Assembly (NCBI GenBank): GCA_023511295.1
Contig: JAIMBT010000015.1
Location: forward strand, 40,900 to 104,899
Reading direction: 5' to 3'
DNA length: 64,000 nucleotides
Source: Alicyclobacillus sp.
GTDB lineage: Bacteria; Bacillota; Bacilli; Alicyclobacillales; Alicyclobacillaceae
How positions within the stretch are numbered: position 1 is the stretch's first letter; each line of letters starts with the position of its first letter. The notes under the pieces were generated by a model that was not told the DNA's origin, did no database searches, and worked only from the letters and a program-made list of their open reading frames with translations. Both the position numbers and the translations under genes were made by a program. This document shows, one piece after another, positions 17,785 through 26,920 of the stretch.

Positions 17785-19202
17785 GCTTCGCTCTCCTGCC
17801 TTCCCGTCCACGCCGCCCGGTAACTCGCGCACCGCTCGACAAAGTGCTGTGCGACGGCCGGGTTGGACGCGAAGTGCAAGTGGGTATACCCCGCCACCAG
17901 GTTGCCCTGCAGGTAGCCTTCTCCTTGCCCTGCCAAACCGCCCTGCCACGCGAACGACTGCGGTCCGTGGTAGGCGATGGTCGAGTAGTGAAACTCGTGG
18001 CCCCGGGCGGTCGCGCCCGGTGGGACCAGCCAGTTCCCTGCAACACCGGTCACTTCTCGATACCCGAACCCGGACAACCGAGGCTGCATCGACACGCGGG
18101 CGGGAATCACCCCAACCATGTCGTGCGCGGTGCCTTGCATGTCGACGATTTGCTCGGTAAGGTACATGTAGCCACCGCATTCGGCGTACGTCGGCAGCCC
18201 GTTCAAAATCCGCTCGCGAACACTCGTCCGGACCCCCTGTTGGCGGCTGAGGTCCGCTGCGAACGTTTCCGGAAACCCGCCGCCGATGTACAGTCCGTCC
18301 GCATCTTCCGGCACCGGGTCCCCAGCCAGCGGACTGAACGGCAGCAGTTGTGCACCGCAGTCGGTCAGCAAGTCGAAGTTCTCGGCGTAATAGAAGTGAA
18401 AGGCGGCGTCCATGGCGACGGCAATTCGCGCCTTTGCACCACCTTCTGAAGTCCGGCGGGTCGCTTCCGCCTTCCCTCCCGCCGCGTTCGGACGCAGGGA
18501 AGCCAGCGGCGGTGCCGCCCCCGCGAGCGCCAGGACGGCGTCCAAATCGACCGTGGCGGCGACGGCTGCGCCGAGAGCCCGAAACAGGCCATCGTGGTCC
18601 CCGCGCTCGAGCGCCGGAATGAGTCCCAGATGTCGCTCCGGAATCTCCATCTCCGGATGGTGGGACAGGTAGCCAAGGACGGGAATCCCGCAGACCTGCT
18701 CCACCGCCTGTTGCACCAGCCGAAAGTGACCCTCGCTGCCGACACGATTGGCAATCACACCTGCAATGCGGAGGGTGCGGTCCAGCTCCTGATACCCTTT
18801 GACCATCGCTGCGGCACTCCGGGCGACACCGGCACAGTCAACCACGAGGACCACCGGGCAATCGAGCAAGGCGCTGATTTCCGCCGTGCTGCCCTCGTTC
18901 GACAAGGGACCTTTGCCGTCGTAAAGTCCCATGACGCCTTCGATGACGGAGACGTCCGCATCGCCTGCCGCGCGCCGAAACACGTCTCGAACCGTCGCGT
19001 GGGACAACATCCAACTGTCCAGGTTGCGCGACGTGCGGCCGGTGATGGCGGTATGATAACTGGGGTCGATGTAGTCCGGTCCAACTTTGAAACCTTGGAC
19101 GCGCAGACCCCGCTGACGCAGTGCGGCCATGAGGCCGAGCGAGACCGTCGATTTCCCGGCGCCGCTGTGCGTCCCTGCGATGACGATTCTGGCAAAGTTC
19201 AT
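17781..19202 (-). CDS. cobB: Cobyrinic acid a,c-diamide synthase
   Basis: 473-residue CobB/CbiA amidotransferase. ATP-binding segment AGTHSGAGKSTVSLGL, then VGPDYIDPSYH, and the glutaminase nucleophile in YAECGGYMYL. It amidates the a and c carboxylates of cobyrinic acid or its cobalt form, upstream of cobQ. Start ATG 19202, with only a weak AG-rich site. Its promoter region is unusual: directly upstream lies a gene on the opposite strand, so its transcript either begins inside that gene or reads through from the btu/cob genes. Confidence 0.94.
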   Translation of the reverse strand: MNFARIVIAGTHSGAGKSTVSLGLMAALRQRGLRVQGFKVGPDYIDPSYHTAITGRTSRNLDSWMLSHATVRDVFRRAAGDADVSVIEGVMGLYDGKGPLSNEGSTAEISALLDCPVVLVVDCAGVARSAAAMVKGYQELDRTLRIAGVIANRVGSEGHFRLVQQAVEQVCGIPVLGYLSHHPEMEIPERHLGLIPALERGDHDGLFRALGAAVAATVDLDAVLALAGAAPPLASLRPNAAGGKAEATRRTSEGGAKARIAVAMDAAFHFYYAENFDLLTDCGAQLLPFSPLAGDPVPEDADGLYIGGGFPETFAADLSRQQGVRTSVRERILNGLPTYAECGGYMYLTEQIVDMQGTAHDMVGVIPARVSMQPRLSGFGYREVTGVAGNWLVPPGATARGHEFHYSTIAYHGPQSFAWQGGLAGQGEGYLQGNLVAGYTHLHFASNPAVAQHFVERCASYRAAWTGRQESEA

Positions 19203-19236
19203 GGTCTCTCACTCTCTTTCCAATGGAGGGAGCACC

Positions 19237-19881
19237 TTGACGGCACTCATCCTCGTCCGACACGGCGTCACAGCAGAAAACTTGAACTACGTCCTGATTG
19301 GGCAGACCGACCCGCCCCTGAACGAGCACGGGTTGTGCCAGGCCCAGGCGCTGGCCACCGCGCTCAGCGATGAACCCATCTGCCACATCTACTCCAGCCC
19401 GCTCCAGCGCTGTGTCCAGACCGCCGCGGCGATTGCGCAGGCACAACCCCGTGCGGCGTGGGAGTTGTGCCCAGCGCTGCGAGAGCTTCATCTCGGCATG
19501 GTGGATGGGATGTCCTCGTTCGACGCCTACCAACGGTACCAATCCGTGATGGACCAAGCGCTCGACGAATCGCTCCCGGATTTCGAGTTCCCCGGCGGTG
19601 AGTCGCGCCAGGCGGCGCTTCACCGCTTTCAAGCCGGTCTCCAAGCCATCTCTTCCCGACACCCGCAGGACACCGTCTGCGTCGTCACACACGGGGGTCC
19701 GCTCGGGTTGTGGTTGGCGGCGCTCCACGGTGAGCCGCTGGGTCGGTTCCGCCGTTGGCAACCCCACCACGGCTCCATCACCCGCGCGGTGTACGACGGG
19801 CAGACGGTCTCGATTCAACAACTGGACTATCGAGCACATCTGCCGGCCGAACGCGCGGAACCGCGGAGATGGCGTGGTTGA
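19237..19881 (+). CDS. cobC: Histidine phosphatase, probable alpha-ribazole phosphatase
   Basis: 214-residue phosphoglycerate-mutase-like phosphatase with the catalytic LVRHGVTAEN, the acidic residue in LRELHLGMVDG and the second His in VVTHGGPLG. In this locus the likely substrate is alpha-ribazole 5'-phosphate or adenosylcobalamin 5'-phosphate. The TTG start at 19237 follows GGAGGG; no ATG fits. It is the only plus-strand gene within the minus-strand cobalamin block, and its 3' end overlaps the convergent cobD gene by 104 bp. Confidence 0.82.
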   Translation: MTALILVRHGVTAENLNYVLIGQTDPPLNEHGLCQAQALATALSDEPICHIYSSPLQRCVQTAAAIAQAQPRAAWELCPALRELHLGMVDGMSSFDAYQRYQSVMDQALDESLPDFEFPGGESRQAALHRFQAGLQAISSRHPQDTVCVVTHGGPLGLWLAALHGEPLGRFRRWQPHHGSITRAVYDGQTVSIQQLDYRAHLPAERAEPRRWRG

Positions 19882-20935
19882 ACGCGAGCCACAATCGCTC
19901 GTTGTCGGAGCGAGATCGGATGGCCACGCGCAGGTCGAGCGGACCGAGGCCCACAAAGTCGTCGCAGCGTCGGACGAACAGGCCCTGCTGCTCCAAGCAT
20001 GCTAAAATGGCCTGCACCGGCAGGTCTTCGCGCAAGCGCACCAAGAAGAAGTTCACACTCGGCGGGAACAGCTGGACTGCAGGGTGCAGGCCCCACGTAT
20101 CGGCAATGTACCGGTGCTCGCGTTGGAGCCAGGTCCACGTCTCCCGCACAAACGCGTCGTCTTCATACGCGGCTTGAGCCGCCACCTGCGCGAGGTGGTT
20201 GACGCTCCACGGGTCTCGATTCTGGTCCATGCGTTCGGCCAGGTCCCGGTGAGCGACGCCAAAGCCAAAGCGTAGTCCTGGAATCGCGTACATCTTTGTG
20301 GCAGACCGGACCACGATGAGATTCCGCCAGCGCTCGGTGTCCGGCAGGACGCTCCGCGCAGCTTCATCCCAGCGAAAGTCCATGAACGATTCGTCGACGA
20401 GCAGCGTCCCCCCGCGCACTGCGAGTTCGGCCAGAGCTGGCAGGAGGTCTGCGCGATGCCAGCAGAGACCGGTTGGATTATGGGGGTTGTTGACGACGAC
20501 GAGATCACCCGGTTGACACTTGGCTGCGACCGCGGCGAGGGTCTCGGAGAACGGCCGCCGGTCCGCCAACAGGTTCACGGATTCCACCCGCACGTCGCAG
20601 CGCGACGCGGCCTCTCGGTACCCGGAAAAGGCGGGTTCGAACAGGAGCACGCGCTTCGGCGAAACGGCCTGCAGCGCCAAGTCGATGACCTCCGAGGCGC
20701 CGTTTCCGCAAACCACACCTTGTTCTTCGGTTATTCTGTACTTGGCGCGCAGCACCTGCGTCACCGCGCGATGTCGGCCGTCCGGGTAATGGCGGATGCC
20801 GGCAAGTCCCGCCTGCAGCGCCTTCAGGACCGACCCCGGCGGTCCCGCCGGGTGGATGTTGGCGCTGAAATCGGACAGCTCCTCCACACCGCGCCCCGTC
20901 TGCTCGGCGTATTCGTACACTCGACCTCCGTGCAT
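19778..20935 (-). CDS. cobD: Threonine-phosphate decarboxylase (PLP)
   Basis: 385-residue aminotransferase-fold enzyme producing (R)-1-amino-2-propanol O-2-phosphate for the corrinoid linker. Features: FSANIHPAGPP, HYPDG, NNPHNPTG, the PLP lysine in VVRSATKMYAIPGLRFGFG, and a C-terminal VAIRSRSDNERL. Start ATG 20935 follows GGAGGTG, placed at the end of cobS. The last 34 codons lie antisense to cobC and end in a low-complexity Arg/Pro tail, so the C-terminus may have been extended by a lost stop. It could instead be called histidinol-phosphate aminotransferase-like, but context decides. Confidence 0.9.
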   Translation of the reverse strand: MHGGRVYEYAEQTGRGVEELSDFSANIHPAGPPGSVLKALQAGLAGIRHYPDGRHRAVTQVLRAKYRITEEQGVVCGNGASEVIDLALQAVSPKRVLLFEPAFSGYREAASRCDVRVESVNLLADRRPFSETLAAVAAKCQPGDLVVVNNPHNPTGLCWHRADLLPALAELAVRGGTLLVDESFMDFRWDEAARSVLPDTERWRNLIVVRSATKMYAIPGLRFGFGVAHRDLAERMDQNRDPWSVNHLAQVAAQAAYEDDAFVRETWTWLQREHRYIADTWGLHPAVQLFPPSVNFFLVRLREDLPVQAILACLEQQGLFVRRCDDFVGLGPLDLRVAIRSRSDNERLWLAFNHAISAVPRVRPADVLDSPVVESRPSARRTPRG

Positions 20936-20940
20936 CGCTG

Positions 20941-21693
20941 TCACCTCCAGTGGGCGAGTCCTGTCGACACCATCCACCCCACCCACTCCACAACCTCGTT
21001 CAAGGCGCCGTACGTATCTCCGGTCGAACCTCCGAATTTCCGAAGTATCCACCAATGGTAGAGCGAGGTGGTGCCGACAACCGCAATCAACAGGCAGAGC
21101 CCGTCTCTCGCAGAGACGAGCGGCACACAGACCGCTGCGCTGAGGCAGGTGGCGGTGACCAGCACCCACGGCCGAATCTGTCGGGCGAAATACGCCCCCA
21201 ACCCATTCCCGCGGGCGGCAGGCGCAATGGCCATGGACCAGACCATGGCGAGCCGCGACCACACCGGCACCACGACGAAAAACCCAGGCGATGTTGGCGA
21301 TAGGCTGGACAGCGCGGCGAATTTCCCGACCAGGATGAGCACGGCCGCAACGGCCCCCATCGCGCCAATCCGGCTGTCTTTCATGATGTCGAGCGCCGCG
21401 TCCCGCGATCGGCGGCTGCCTGCTGCATCGGCCGTATCCAGCAAGCCGTCGAGGTGCAAGGCTCCTGTCAAGAGGGTGTACGCCGTCAGTGCAACCGCGG
21501 TGGCGGGCAGCAACGGCAGGTACCCCGTGAGCAGCCGCTGAAGCCCCCACAGGATGGCACCGAGGAACCCACCGACCACGGGCAGGAACAGCACACTGGT
21601 GCGCACGTCGCGGTCGGAGGCGTTGGGTACGGGAGGCATCGGGATCACCGTGGCGAACTGGACGGCCAGCACAAACCATCTCACCATCGCCAT
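20941..21693 (-). CDS. cobS: Adenosylcobinamide-GDP ribazoletransferase (cobalamin synthase)
   Basis: 250-residue integral membrane protein. Motifs: FLPVVGGFLGAILW, the metal-binding HLDGLLDTADA, and KDSRIGAMGA. It joins alpha-ribazole (phosphate) to adenosylcobinamide-GDP. Start ATG 21693 with GGAGGGG seven bases before; an extension to 21738 lacks a site. It overlaps the cbiB end by 13 bp and is followed within 5 bp by cobD. Confidence 0.95.
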   Translation of the reverse strand: MAMVRWFVLAVQFATVIPMPPVPNASDRDVRTSVLFLPVVGGFLGAILWGLQRLLTGYLPLLPATAVALTAYTLLTGALHLDGLLDTADAAGSRRSRDAALDIMKDSRIGAMGAVAAVLILVGKFAALSSLSPTSPGFFVVVPVWSRLAMVWSMAIAPAARGNGLGAYFARQIRPWVLVTATCLSAAVCVPLVSARDGLCLLIAVVGTTSLYHWWILRKFGGSTGDTYGALNEVVEWVGWMVSTGLAHWR

Positions 21694-22640
21694 ACGAACA
21701 CCCCTCCAATCGCGGCAGCGACCAGCAGGACAGCGCACGCGGCGTGGACCGTCCGAATCGCGCGTGGGATGTCGCGGGGTTCCAGCGGCCGTTCCGGCGT
21801 GCCCATCGTGGCGCGATGGGATGCAACCCCGCCGTAGAAATTGAGCCCGCCGAGTTGGACGCCGAGGCCGCCCGCGAACATGGCCTCAGGTATGCCGCTG
21901 TTGGGGCTCGGGTGCCTGCGCGCATCCCGCCACATCACCTGGAGCGCCCGAATCGGGCGGCCCTTCGCAACCCACAGCGCGATGCAGAGAATACCGATGG
22001 TCAACCGGGCTGGGATGAAGTTGAGCACGTCGTCGACTCTTGCGGAACACCAGCCAAAGTCGCGGTAGCGGTCGTTCCGATATCCCACCATCGAGTCGAG
22101 GGTGTTGGCCGCCCGGTATAGAAACGCGAGCGGCGCGCCGCCGATGCAGGCGTAAAAGACCGGTGAGACCACCGCGTCGACGATGTTTTCCGCGAGCGTC
22201 TCAACGGTGGCTCGCACCACCTCGGCCTCCGACAGGTGTTCCGTATCGCGTCCCACAATCATGGACACCGCGCGCCGAGCCGCGGCGAGGTCCGCAGCCT
22301 GGAGCGGCCGAAGCACCTCCCACCCCGCCTGGGCCAACCCTTTCCATGCGATGGTCGTCGAAACCAAAAGGACATCGAGCACCCAGCCGAACCAACTGGC
22401 GTAGTGGCGGACGACCATCAGCGCCAACCACGGTGCACCCGCTGCCATGAGCAGCGTGGACGCGGCCAACCACACCCCGCGAAGGCGCTTCGTTCGCGGG
22501 ACCGCGTGGGCCGTGTTCAGCCGCCTATCCATCCACGCGATGTACCGCCCCATCCAGACGACCGGATGGGGAACCCACCGGGGGTCCCCCACCACAAGAT
22601 CCACCAGTAACGCGATGCTCGCGGCAAGCAACTGGTTCAT
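21681..22640 (-). CDS. cbiB: Adenosylcobinamide-phosphate synthase (CbiB type)
   Basis: 319-residue membrane protein. N-terminal LLVDLVVGDPRWVPHPVVWMG, ETLAENIVDAVVSPVFYA in the middle, and a C-terminal segment with SGIPEAMFAGGLGVQLGG. It links aminopropanol phosphate to cobyric acid. Start ATG 22640 overlaps the cobU stop by four bases. Also named cobD in some naming schemes; cbiB is used here because the decarboxylase is called cobD. Confidence 0.94.
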   Translation of the reverse strand: MNQLLAASIALLVDLVVGDPRWVPHPVVWMGRYIAWMDRRLNTAHAVPRTKRLRGVWLAASTLLMAAGAPWLALMVVRHYASWFGWVLDVLLVSTTIAWKGLAQAGWEVLRPLQAADLAAARRAVSMIVGRDTEHLSEAEVVRATVETLAENIVDAVVSPVFYACIGGAPLAFLYRAANTLDSMVGYRNDRYRDFGWCSARVDDVLNFIPARLTIGILCIALWVAKGRPIRALQVMWRDARRHPSPNSGIPEAMFAGGLGVQLGGLNFYGGVASHRATMGTPERPLEPRDIPRAIRTVHAACAVLLVAAAIGGVFVWRW

Positions 22641-23185
22641 GGAAGGGGAACCTGCAGCTTTCGCACGTCGACCGGAATCCCCGCAACCATCCAGACCACC
22701 TGCGCCGCCTCTGCGGCGGCCTTCTGATTCATCCACCCCAGCCAATCCCGGTAGCGGCGCGAGAGGAAGTCCGCTGGCACAATCCCCTGACCGACTTCGT
22801 TACTGACCACCACGACGCGATGTGCGGTCGTCGCCATGGCTTCGACGAGACGATGGGTTCGCGAGTGAACCTCCTCCTCGTCACAACCACCGAGAAACAG
22901 CCAATTGTTCAGCAACAAGGACAGGCAGTCAATCAGGACCACCCGGGACGGGCGCGGTGCCTGGAGCCAAGCGGCAACCTCGAGCGGAATCTCCACGGTG
23001 TCCCAGGAAGCCGGTCGTCCCTCACGATGGCGGCGAATCCGCTCCTCCATCTCCTGGTCCGTCCGCTCGGCCGTTGCAATGAATGTGACCGGCAGTCCGT
23101 GAACCTCGGACATCCGGTGTGCGAGGTGCTCCGCGAAGCCGCTCTTGCCGCTGCGGGCCCCGCCAAGGACCAACGTGTACCCCAT
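22637..23185 (-). CDS. cobU: Adenosylcobinamide kinase / adenosylcobinamide-phosphate guanylyltransferase
   Basis: 182-residue bifunctional CobU. P-loop GGARSGKS at residues 8-15, FIATAERTDQEMEERIRRHR containing the guanylylated His region, and VLIDCLSLLLNNWL. It phosphorylates adenosylcobinamide and transfers GMP. ATG 23185. In the minus-strand order it follows btuD and precedes cbiB with a 4-base overlap, so imported corrinoids can be finished directly. Confidence 0.94.
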   Translation of the reverse strand: MGYTLVLGGARSGKSGFAEHLAHRMSEVHGLPVTFIATAERTDQEMEERIRRHREGRPASWDTVEIPLEVAAWLQAPRPSRVVLIDCLSLLLNNWLFLGGCDEEEVHSRTHRLVEAMATTAHRVVVVSNEVGQGIVPADFLSRRYRDWLGWMNQKAAAEAAQVVWMVAGIPVDVRKLQVPLP

Positions 23186-23198
23186 ACTACCCCTCCTC

Positions 23199-23966
23199 TC
23201 ACGTCGAGTAGCTCACGCGCAGATGGCCGCCATACGGGTCCGCGTAGGTCCTCGCCTCGACGCGAAACACCTCCTGGAGCGCCTGTTCCGACAGGACATC
23301 GCTGGGGCGCCCCTCTGCGTAGATGCGACCCGCGTGCAACAGCAGCAGCCGGTCGCAGTACTGCGCTGCGAACTCCAGGTGGTGGATGGCCAAAACCACG
23401 AGCCAACCTTGCTCAGCCAACGTCTGCAGGTGAAGCAGGATGTCCAACTGGTAATGGACATCGAGGTTGGCAATGGGCTCGTCGAGCAGGATGATGGGAC
23501 TCCCTTGGGCCAGACACCGTGCAATCCCAGCCCGCTGTCGTTCCCCGCCTGAAATTCGGTCCAAGCGCGCCCTGCGCAGCGGCAACAGGTTCACGCGTTC
23601 AATGGCCTCGTCAACCGCCGCGCGGCTCGCGGTGTCCAGCCCGCCCCACAGAGTGCGATGCGCAAACCGCCCCATTTCCACGTACTGTTCGACCGTAAAG
23701 GCCGTGTCGTCTGGAATCTGCTGAGGCAGATAGGCCACGAGCCGAGCGCGCAGCTTCGGGGAGATCTGGTCCACCAACTGCCCCTGAACCCAGACGCGGC
23801 CGCGGGTGGGCCGACGGACTCCGGCGAGGATGCGAAGCAGGGTGGATTTCCCGGCACCGTTCGGCCCGACGAGTCCCACCACCTGACCGCCGGACCAGTT
23901 CGCCCGAATCCCCTCCAGGATGTCCGCGAAAGCGACATCCTCCAGCACGAGTGACGTACGGTCCAT
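23199..23966 (-). CDS. btuD: Cobalamin ABC transporter ATPase
   Basis: 255-residue ABC ATPase of the iron-siderophore/B12 type. Walker A GPNGAGKST, Q-loop YLPQQIPDD, signature ISGGERQRAG, Walker B IILLDEP, switch His in LAIHHLEFA. Start ATG 23966 begins MDRTSLVLEDVAF; the 90-residue extension runs antisense-free into btuC and has no homology. A purine-rich stretch precedes it. Couples ATP hydrolysis to the BtuC permease encoded 14 bp upstream. Confidence 0.92.
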   Translation of the reverse strand: MDRTSLVLEDVAFADILEGIRANWSGGQVVGLVGPNGAGKSTLLRILAGVRRPTRGRVWVQGQLVDQISPKLRARLVAYLPQQIPDDTAFTVEQYVEMGRFAHRTLWGGLDTASRAAVDEAIERVNLLPLRRARLDRISGGERQRAGIARCLAQGSPIILLDEPIANLDVHYQLDILLHLQTLAEQGWLVVLAIHHLEFAAQYCDRLLLLHAGRIYAEGRPSDVLSEQALQEVFRVEARTYADPYGGHLRVSYST

Positions 23967-23980
23967 CCTCCTCTCACCCC

Positions 23981-24991
23981 TCAGAACGAGCTGGATTCCT
24001 GTCGTCGCAACAAGAACAGGAAAAACGGCGCGCCGATGCACGAGGTGATAATCCCGACGTTCAACTCCGCCGGCAGCAGAATCATCCGCGCAACCAGGTC
24101 TGAAAACAGCATAAGCACCGCACCGCCCATGGCCGACGCGACAATCAACCGGCGATTGGCCGGCCCGAGCCAGATTCGCAGCAGGTGCGGCACCACGAGT
24201 CCGACAAACCCGATGACGCCGGTCGCGCTGACGCACGCCCCCACCATCAAGGCGGCCGTCACGAGCACAATTTGCTTGGTCCGCTGCGGCGCGACGCCAA
24301 CCCCTTCCGCCTGCTCTTCACCGAGTGAGAGGACGTCCAGCGCGTGCGCCTGCGTCAAGTACACCGCCATCCCGACGGTGAGGAACGCGAACAGACTCAG
24401 CCCTTCTTGCCAGGAGCTTCCGTCCAGCCCGCCCATCAGCCAGAACAACATCTGTTGCATGGTCTCCAGCGGCGCCAGGGATAAGATCAGCGTGACGATG
24501 GAACTGCAGAGCGTGCTAAACGCGACACCGGACAGCAAGAGGGAGTAGATGGAGGTCCTGCCCTGAACCGTTGCAATCCGGTAAATGACGAACACGACGA
24601 CCAACGCACTGACAAACGCACCGACTGGTGTGGTCCATCGGTTCAATTGCGACAACCCCAGTTGAATCGTCAGCACCGCGCCCAGGGATGCTCCGCTCGA
24701 CACGCCAATGACGGATGGGTCGGCCATCGGGTTGCGAAACACTGCTTGTAGAACCGCGCCGGTGGTCGCCAGCCCGGCGCCAACCAACGCTGCGACAACC
24801 AGCCTGGGCAGACGAATCGCCCCTATCACCACCGCATTCGTATCCTGCAGGCCGTGAAAGTACCGCCAGGCGTCGGGAATCAATTGGCGGACGGGGATGA
24901 CCACTGGTCCGAGAGAAAGCTCTAACGCCGCGCCGATGAGCAGTGCTGCGCCGAGCAAGCCGAAGACCCAACCCGGCCGCGCGCGCCTCAT
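23981..24991 (-). CDS. btuC: Cobalamin ABC transporter permease (FecCD family)
   Basis: 336-residue FecCD/BtuC permease with about ten hydrophobic segments. Typical motifs are RLPRLVVAALVGAGLATTGA, FRNPMADPSVIGVSSGAS, and the coupling-helix region ATGVIGFVGLVVPHLLR. Start ATG 24991 overlaps the btuF stop by four bases. Confidence 0.93.
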   Translation of the reverse strand: MRRARPGWVFGLLGAALLIGAALELSLGPVVIPVRQLIPDAWRYFHGLQDTNAVVIGAIRLPRLVVAALVGAGLATTGAVLQAVFRNPMADPSVIGVSSGASLGAVLTIQLGLSQLNRWTTPVGAFVSALVVVFVIYRIATVQGRTSIYSLLLSGVAFSTLCSSIVTLILSLAPLETMQQMLFWLMGGLDGSSWQEGLSLFAFLTVGMAVYLTQAHALDVLSLGEEQAEGVGVAPQRTKQIVLVTAALMVGACVSATGVIGFVGLVVPHLLRIWLGPANRRLIVASAMGGAVLMLFSDLVARMILLPAELNVGIITSCIGAPFFLFLLRRQESSSF

Positions 24992-25971
24992 TGGCTGATG
25001 TGGGCACTCGGGTACAACAACTTCGCGAGATCTACGACGCCGCGCGTCACATACTGAGAGACGCTCGTCAAATCTGCGGAGTTGACACTGTACACGCGGC
25101 GATTCTTGATGGCCGAGACGGTCTGAAGCGCCGGATTGTGCAACAGCTTTTGAACAAACCCTTTGTCGTCACTCGCGTCGATAATCACGTCCGGATTGAG
25201 TTTGACGACTTCTTCGTCTGTGATTTGCTGCCACCCGTTCAGTTTCGCGGCCGCGTTGATGCCGCCCGCATCGACAATCACGTCGTTCACGGTCGTCGAC
25301 GCGCCGGCGGCATACCCGTAGGAGCTGTAATCGAGGACGGTCACTTTCTGCTGGCCCTTCACGGCGTCTTGGACCTGATGCAGCTGGGACTGCATGTTCG
25401 CAACCAACTTCTCCGCACCCGCTTCGTTCCCGACGAGCTTGCCCACGACCTCGATGTTGCGCTCAATGTCGGCGATGGAGTTGAAATCGTTGAATTCGTA
25501 CGACGGGATGCCGGCTTGTTCAATTTGCTTGACCACATTTTGGTTGGTATAGGAAGCCATGAGCACCAGGTCCGGTTTCGCGGCAATCACCTGCTCCGCG
25601 TTTGGGTTTTGAATGGTCGGGATTCCTTTGACCAGTTGTGTGACGTTCGAATACTGCGGGTCATCCGCGTAATTGGTGACGAGTACGATGTCCTTCTTCG
25701 GCACGAGTGCGGTCAGAATCTCGTCCGTGCCCTCGGTGGTCGACGCGATGCGCTGCGGCCGCTTCGCGACGGTGACGCGATGGCCGGCGTCATCGGTGAG
25801 GGTGACAGGAAACGCGTTCGCCTGGTTCGCACTCGTAGCCGTCTCGTTCGTGACGTTCGCGGCAGATCCCGTGCTCGCTGAATTCCCGGACGCAACCGGC
25901 GCACCGCAACCGACCACCCCCATCGCCACAGCCGCCGCCAGAACGGGAGCCAGTACCATCGATTTGTTCAT
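24988..25971 (-). CDS. btuF: Cobalamin-binding lipoprotein
   Basis: 327-residue solute-binding lipoprotein of the BtuF/FhuD type. It has a signal peptide with lipobox VVGC (Cys about residue 22), a Ser/Asn/Thr-rich linker, then VTLTDDAGHRVTV, KRPQRIASTTEGTDEIL, and a C-terminal LTSVSQYVTRGVVDLAKLLY. First gene of the transporter operon, directly behind a B12 riboswitch and intrinsic terminator. Start ATG 25971 with AGGAGG upstream. Confidence 0.92.
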   Translation of the reverse strand: MNKSMVLAPVLAAAVAMGVVGCGAPVASGNSASTGSAANVTNETATSANQANAFPVTLTDDAGHRVTVAKRPQRIASTTEGTDEILTALVPKKDIVLVTNYADDPQYSNVTQLVKGIPTIQNPNAEQVIAAKPDLVLMASYTNQNVVKQIEQAGIPSYEFNDFNSIADIERNIEVVGKLVGNEAGAEKLVANMQSQLHQVQDAVKGQQKVTVLDYSSYGYAAGASTTVNDVIVDAGGINAAAKLNGWQQITDEEVVKLNPDVIIDASDDKGFVQKLLHNPALQTVSAIKNRRVYSVNSADLTSVSQYVTRGVVDLAKLLYPSAHISQ

Positions 25972-26010
25972 GTGGATACCTCCTGATATGGTTCAATCTG
26001 GCATCCCCTT

Positions 26011-26041
26011 CTAAAAGAAAATCTCTGCCTACGGCAGAGAT
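26011..26041 (-). terminator. Riboswitch-controlled terminator before btuF
   Basis: Minus strand: stem ATCTCTGCC/GGCAGAGAT with a three-base loop, then TTTCTTTTAG. It lies between the B12 aptamer and the btuF start and is the expression platform: ligand binding should favour the terminator. Confidence 0.88.
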
Positions 26042-26105
26042 GGTGGTGTGGTTGGACAATCCAATGGACTATCCCCGCAACCTCTCCTCGAAGGTTCCGC
26101 GCGTC

Positions 26106-26268
26106 ACTCTTCAGGCAGGTCTCCTGACTCTCAGCTCGGGGCCGTTCAACACCTTCCCACATCGCGGCAGTGGTGTTGACCCGAAAAAACGCTGATTACA
26201 GTGGCGGGACCGTACCGGGTTCTCACCGGTTTCCCTATTATCTCTGTTTCCAGAGCACCTGAAGAGGT
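26106..26268 (-). promoter_or_regulatory. Cobalamin riboswitch upstream of btuFCD-cob operon
   Basis: Minus-strand AdoCbl aptamer. The closing stem CTCTTCAGG/CCTGAAGAG is perfect. Conserved elements present in order are GGGAAACCGGTG, GGTCCCGCCACTGT, and the B12 box GAGTCAGGAGACCTGCC. Followed about 65 bp later by an intrinsic terminator, so control is transcriptional. Confidence 0.95.
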
Positions 26269-26311
26269 CTATTGAATTCGTTGGTCATACTACTGAATCC
26301 CGAACCGGACG

Positions 26312-26920
26312 TCAAGCCTCTCCCTGCGGGTCCGAGTTCGGGTTGGCCTGCTTCCCATCTCGAAACACGTCCGTGCTGTGTTCATAGAGGACATCCTTCC
26401 GCTGCCGACGCGCATTCACAGCCCGTGCCAAGACAAACAACAAATCCGAAAGACGATTCAGGTATTTGAGTGTCGGCGGGTAGATCTCCTCGACCTGCAT
26501 CAGTGCGACCACCCGCCGCTCCGCTCGCCGGACCACCGTACAGGCCACGTGGAGCGCCGCCGCTGCCCGGTCCCCACCCCGCAGGATAAACTTGGTCACC
26601 TTCTCCGCCTCGACCATGTACTTGTCTATCCACGGTTCCAACTCCGCGGCCGCCTCCTCCCGGGTCCGAAACGTGTATTTCGCCCCAGAAGTGGCAGCCA
26701 GATCTGCACCGACATCCCACAGGGTTTGCTGCACCTGACTCAACACCTGAAGGATGTCGCTCTCCGTCGCCTCGTCGAGTTCGCTCACAGCTAGGCCCAG
26801 AAACGCGCCGGCCTCGTCAACCGTGCCGTAAGCCTCCACGCGCAGGTCGTCCTTGAACCGCCGTTCTCCCCCAATCAAAGCCGTCTTTCCCTTGTCGCCG
26901 CCACGCGTGTAGATCCTCAC
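26312..26920 (-). CDS. pduO: PduO-type corrinoid adenosyltransferase
   Basis: 202-residue PduO-type cob(I)alamin adenosyltransferase. The ATP-binding N-terminus YTRGGDKGKTALIGG is intact, and the C-terminal VVRRAERRVVAL and LNRLSDLLFVLARAVN helices carry the conserved Arg and Asp residues. It adds the 5'-deoxyadenosyl ligand. Its start overlaps the cobT-bluB stop by 4 bp (26917-26920), so both are under the upstream riboswitch. Confidence 0.93.
   Translation of the reverse strand: MRIYTRGGDKGKTALIGGERRFKDDLRVEAYGTVDEAGAFLGLAVSELDEATESDILQVLSQVQQTLWDVGADLAATSGAKYTFRTREEAAAELEPWIDKYMVEAEKVTKFILRGGDRAAAALHVACTVVRRAERRVVALMQVEEIYPPTLKYLNRLSDLLFVLARAVNARRQRKDVLYEHSTDVFRDGKQANPNSDPQGEA

Noticed and set aside
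20936..21925. 330-residue extension of the cobD frame
   Set aside because: It runs through cobS in another frame with typical high-G+C shadow composition; ATG 20935 has a GGAGG site and starts the family sequence.
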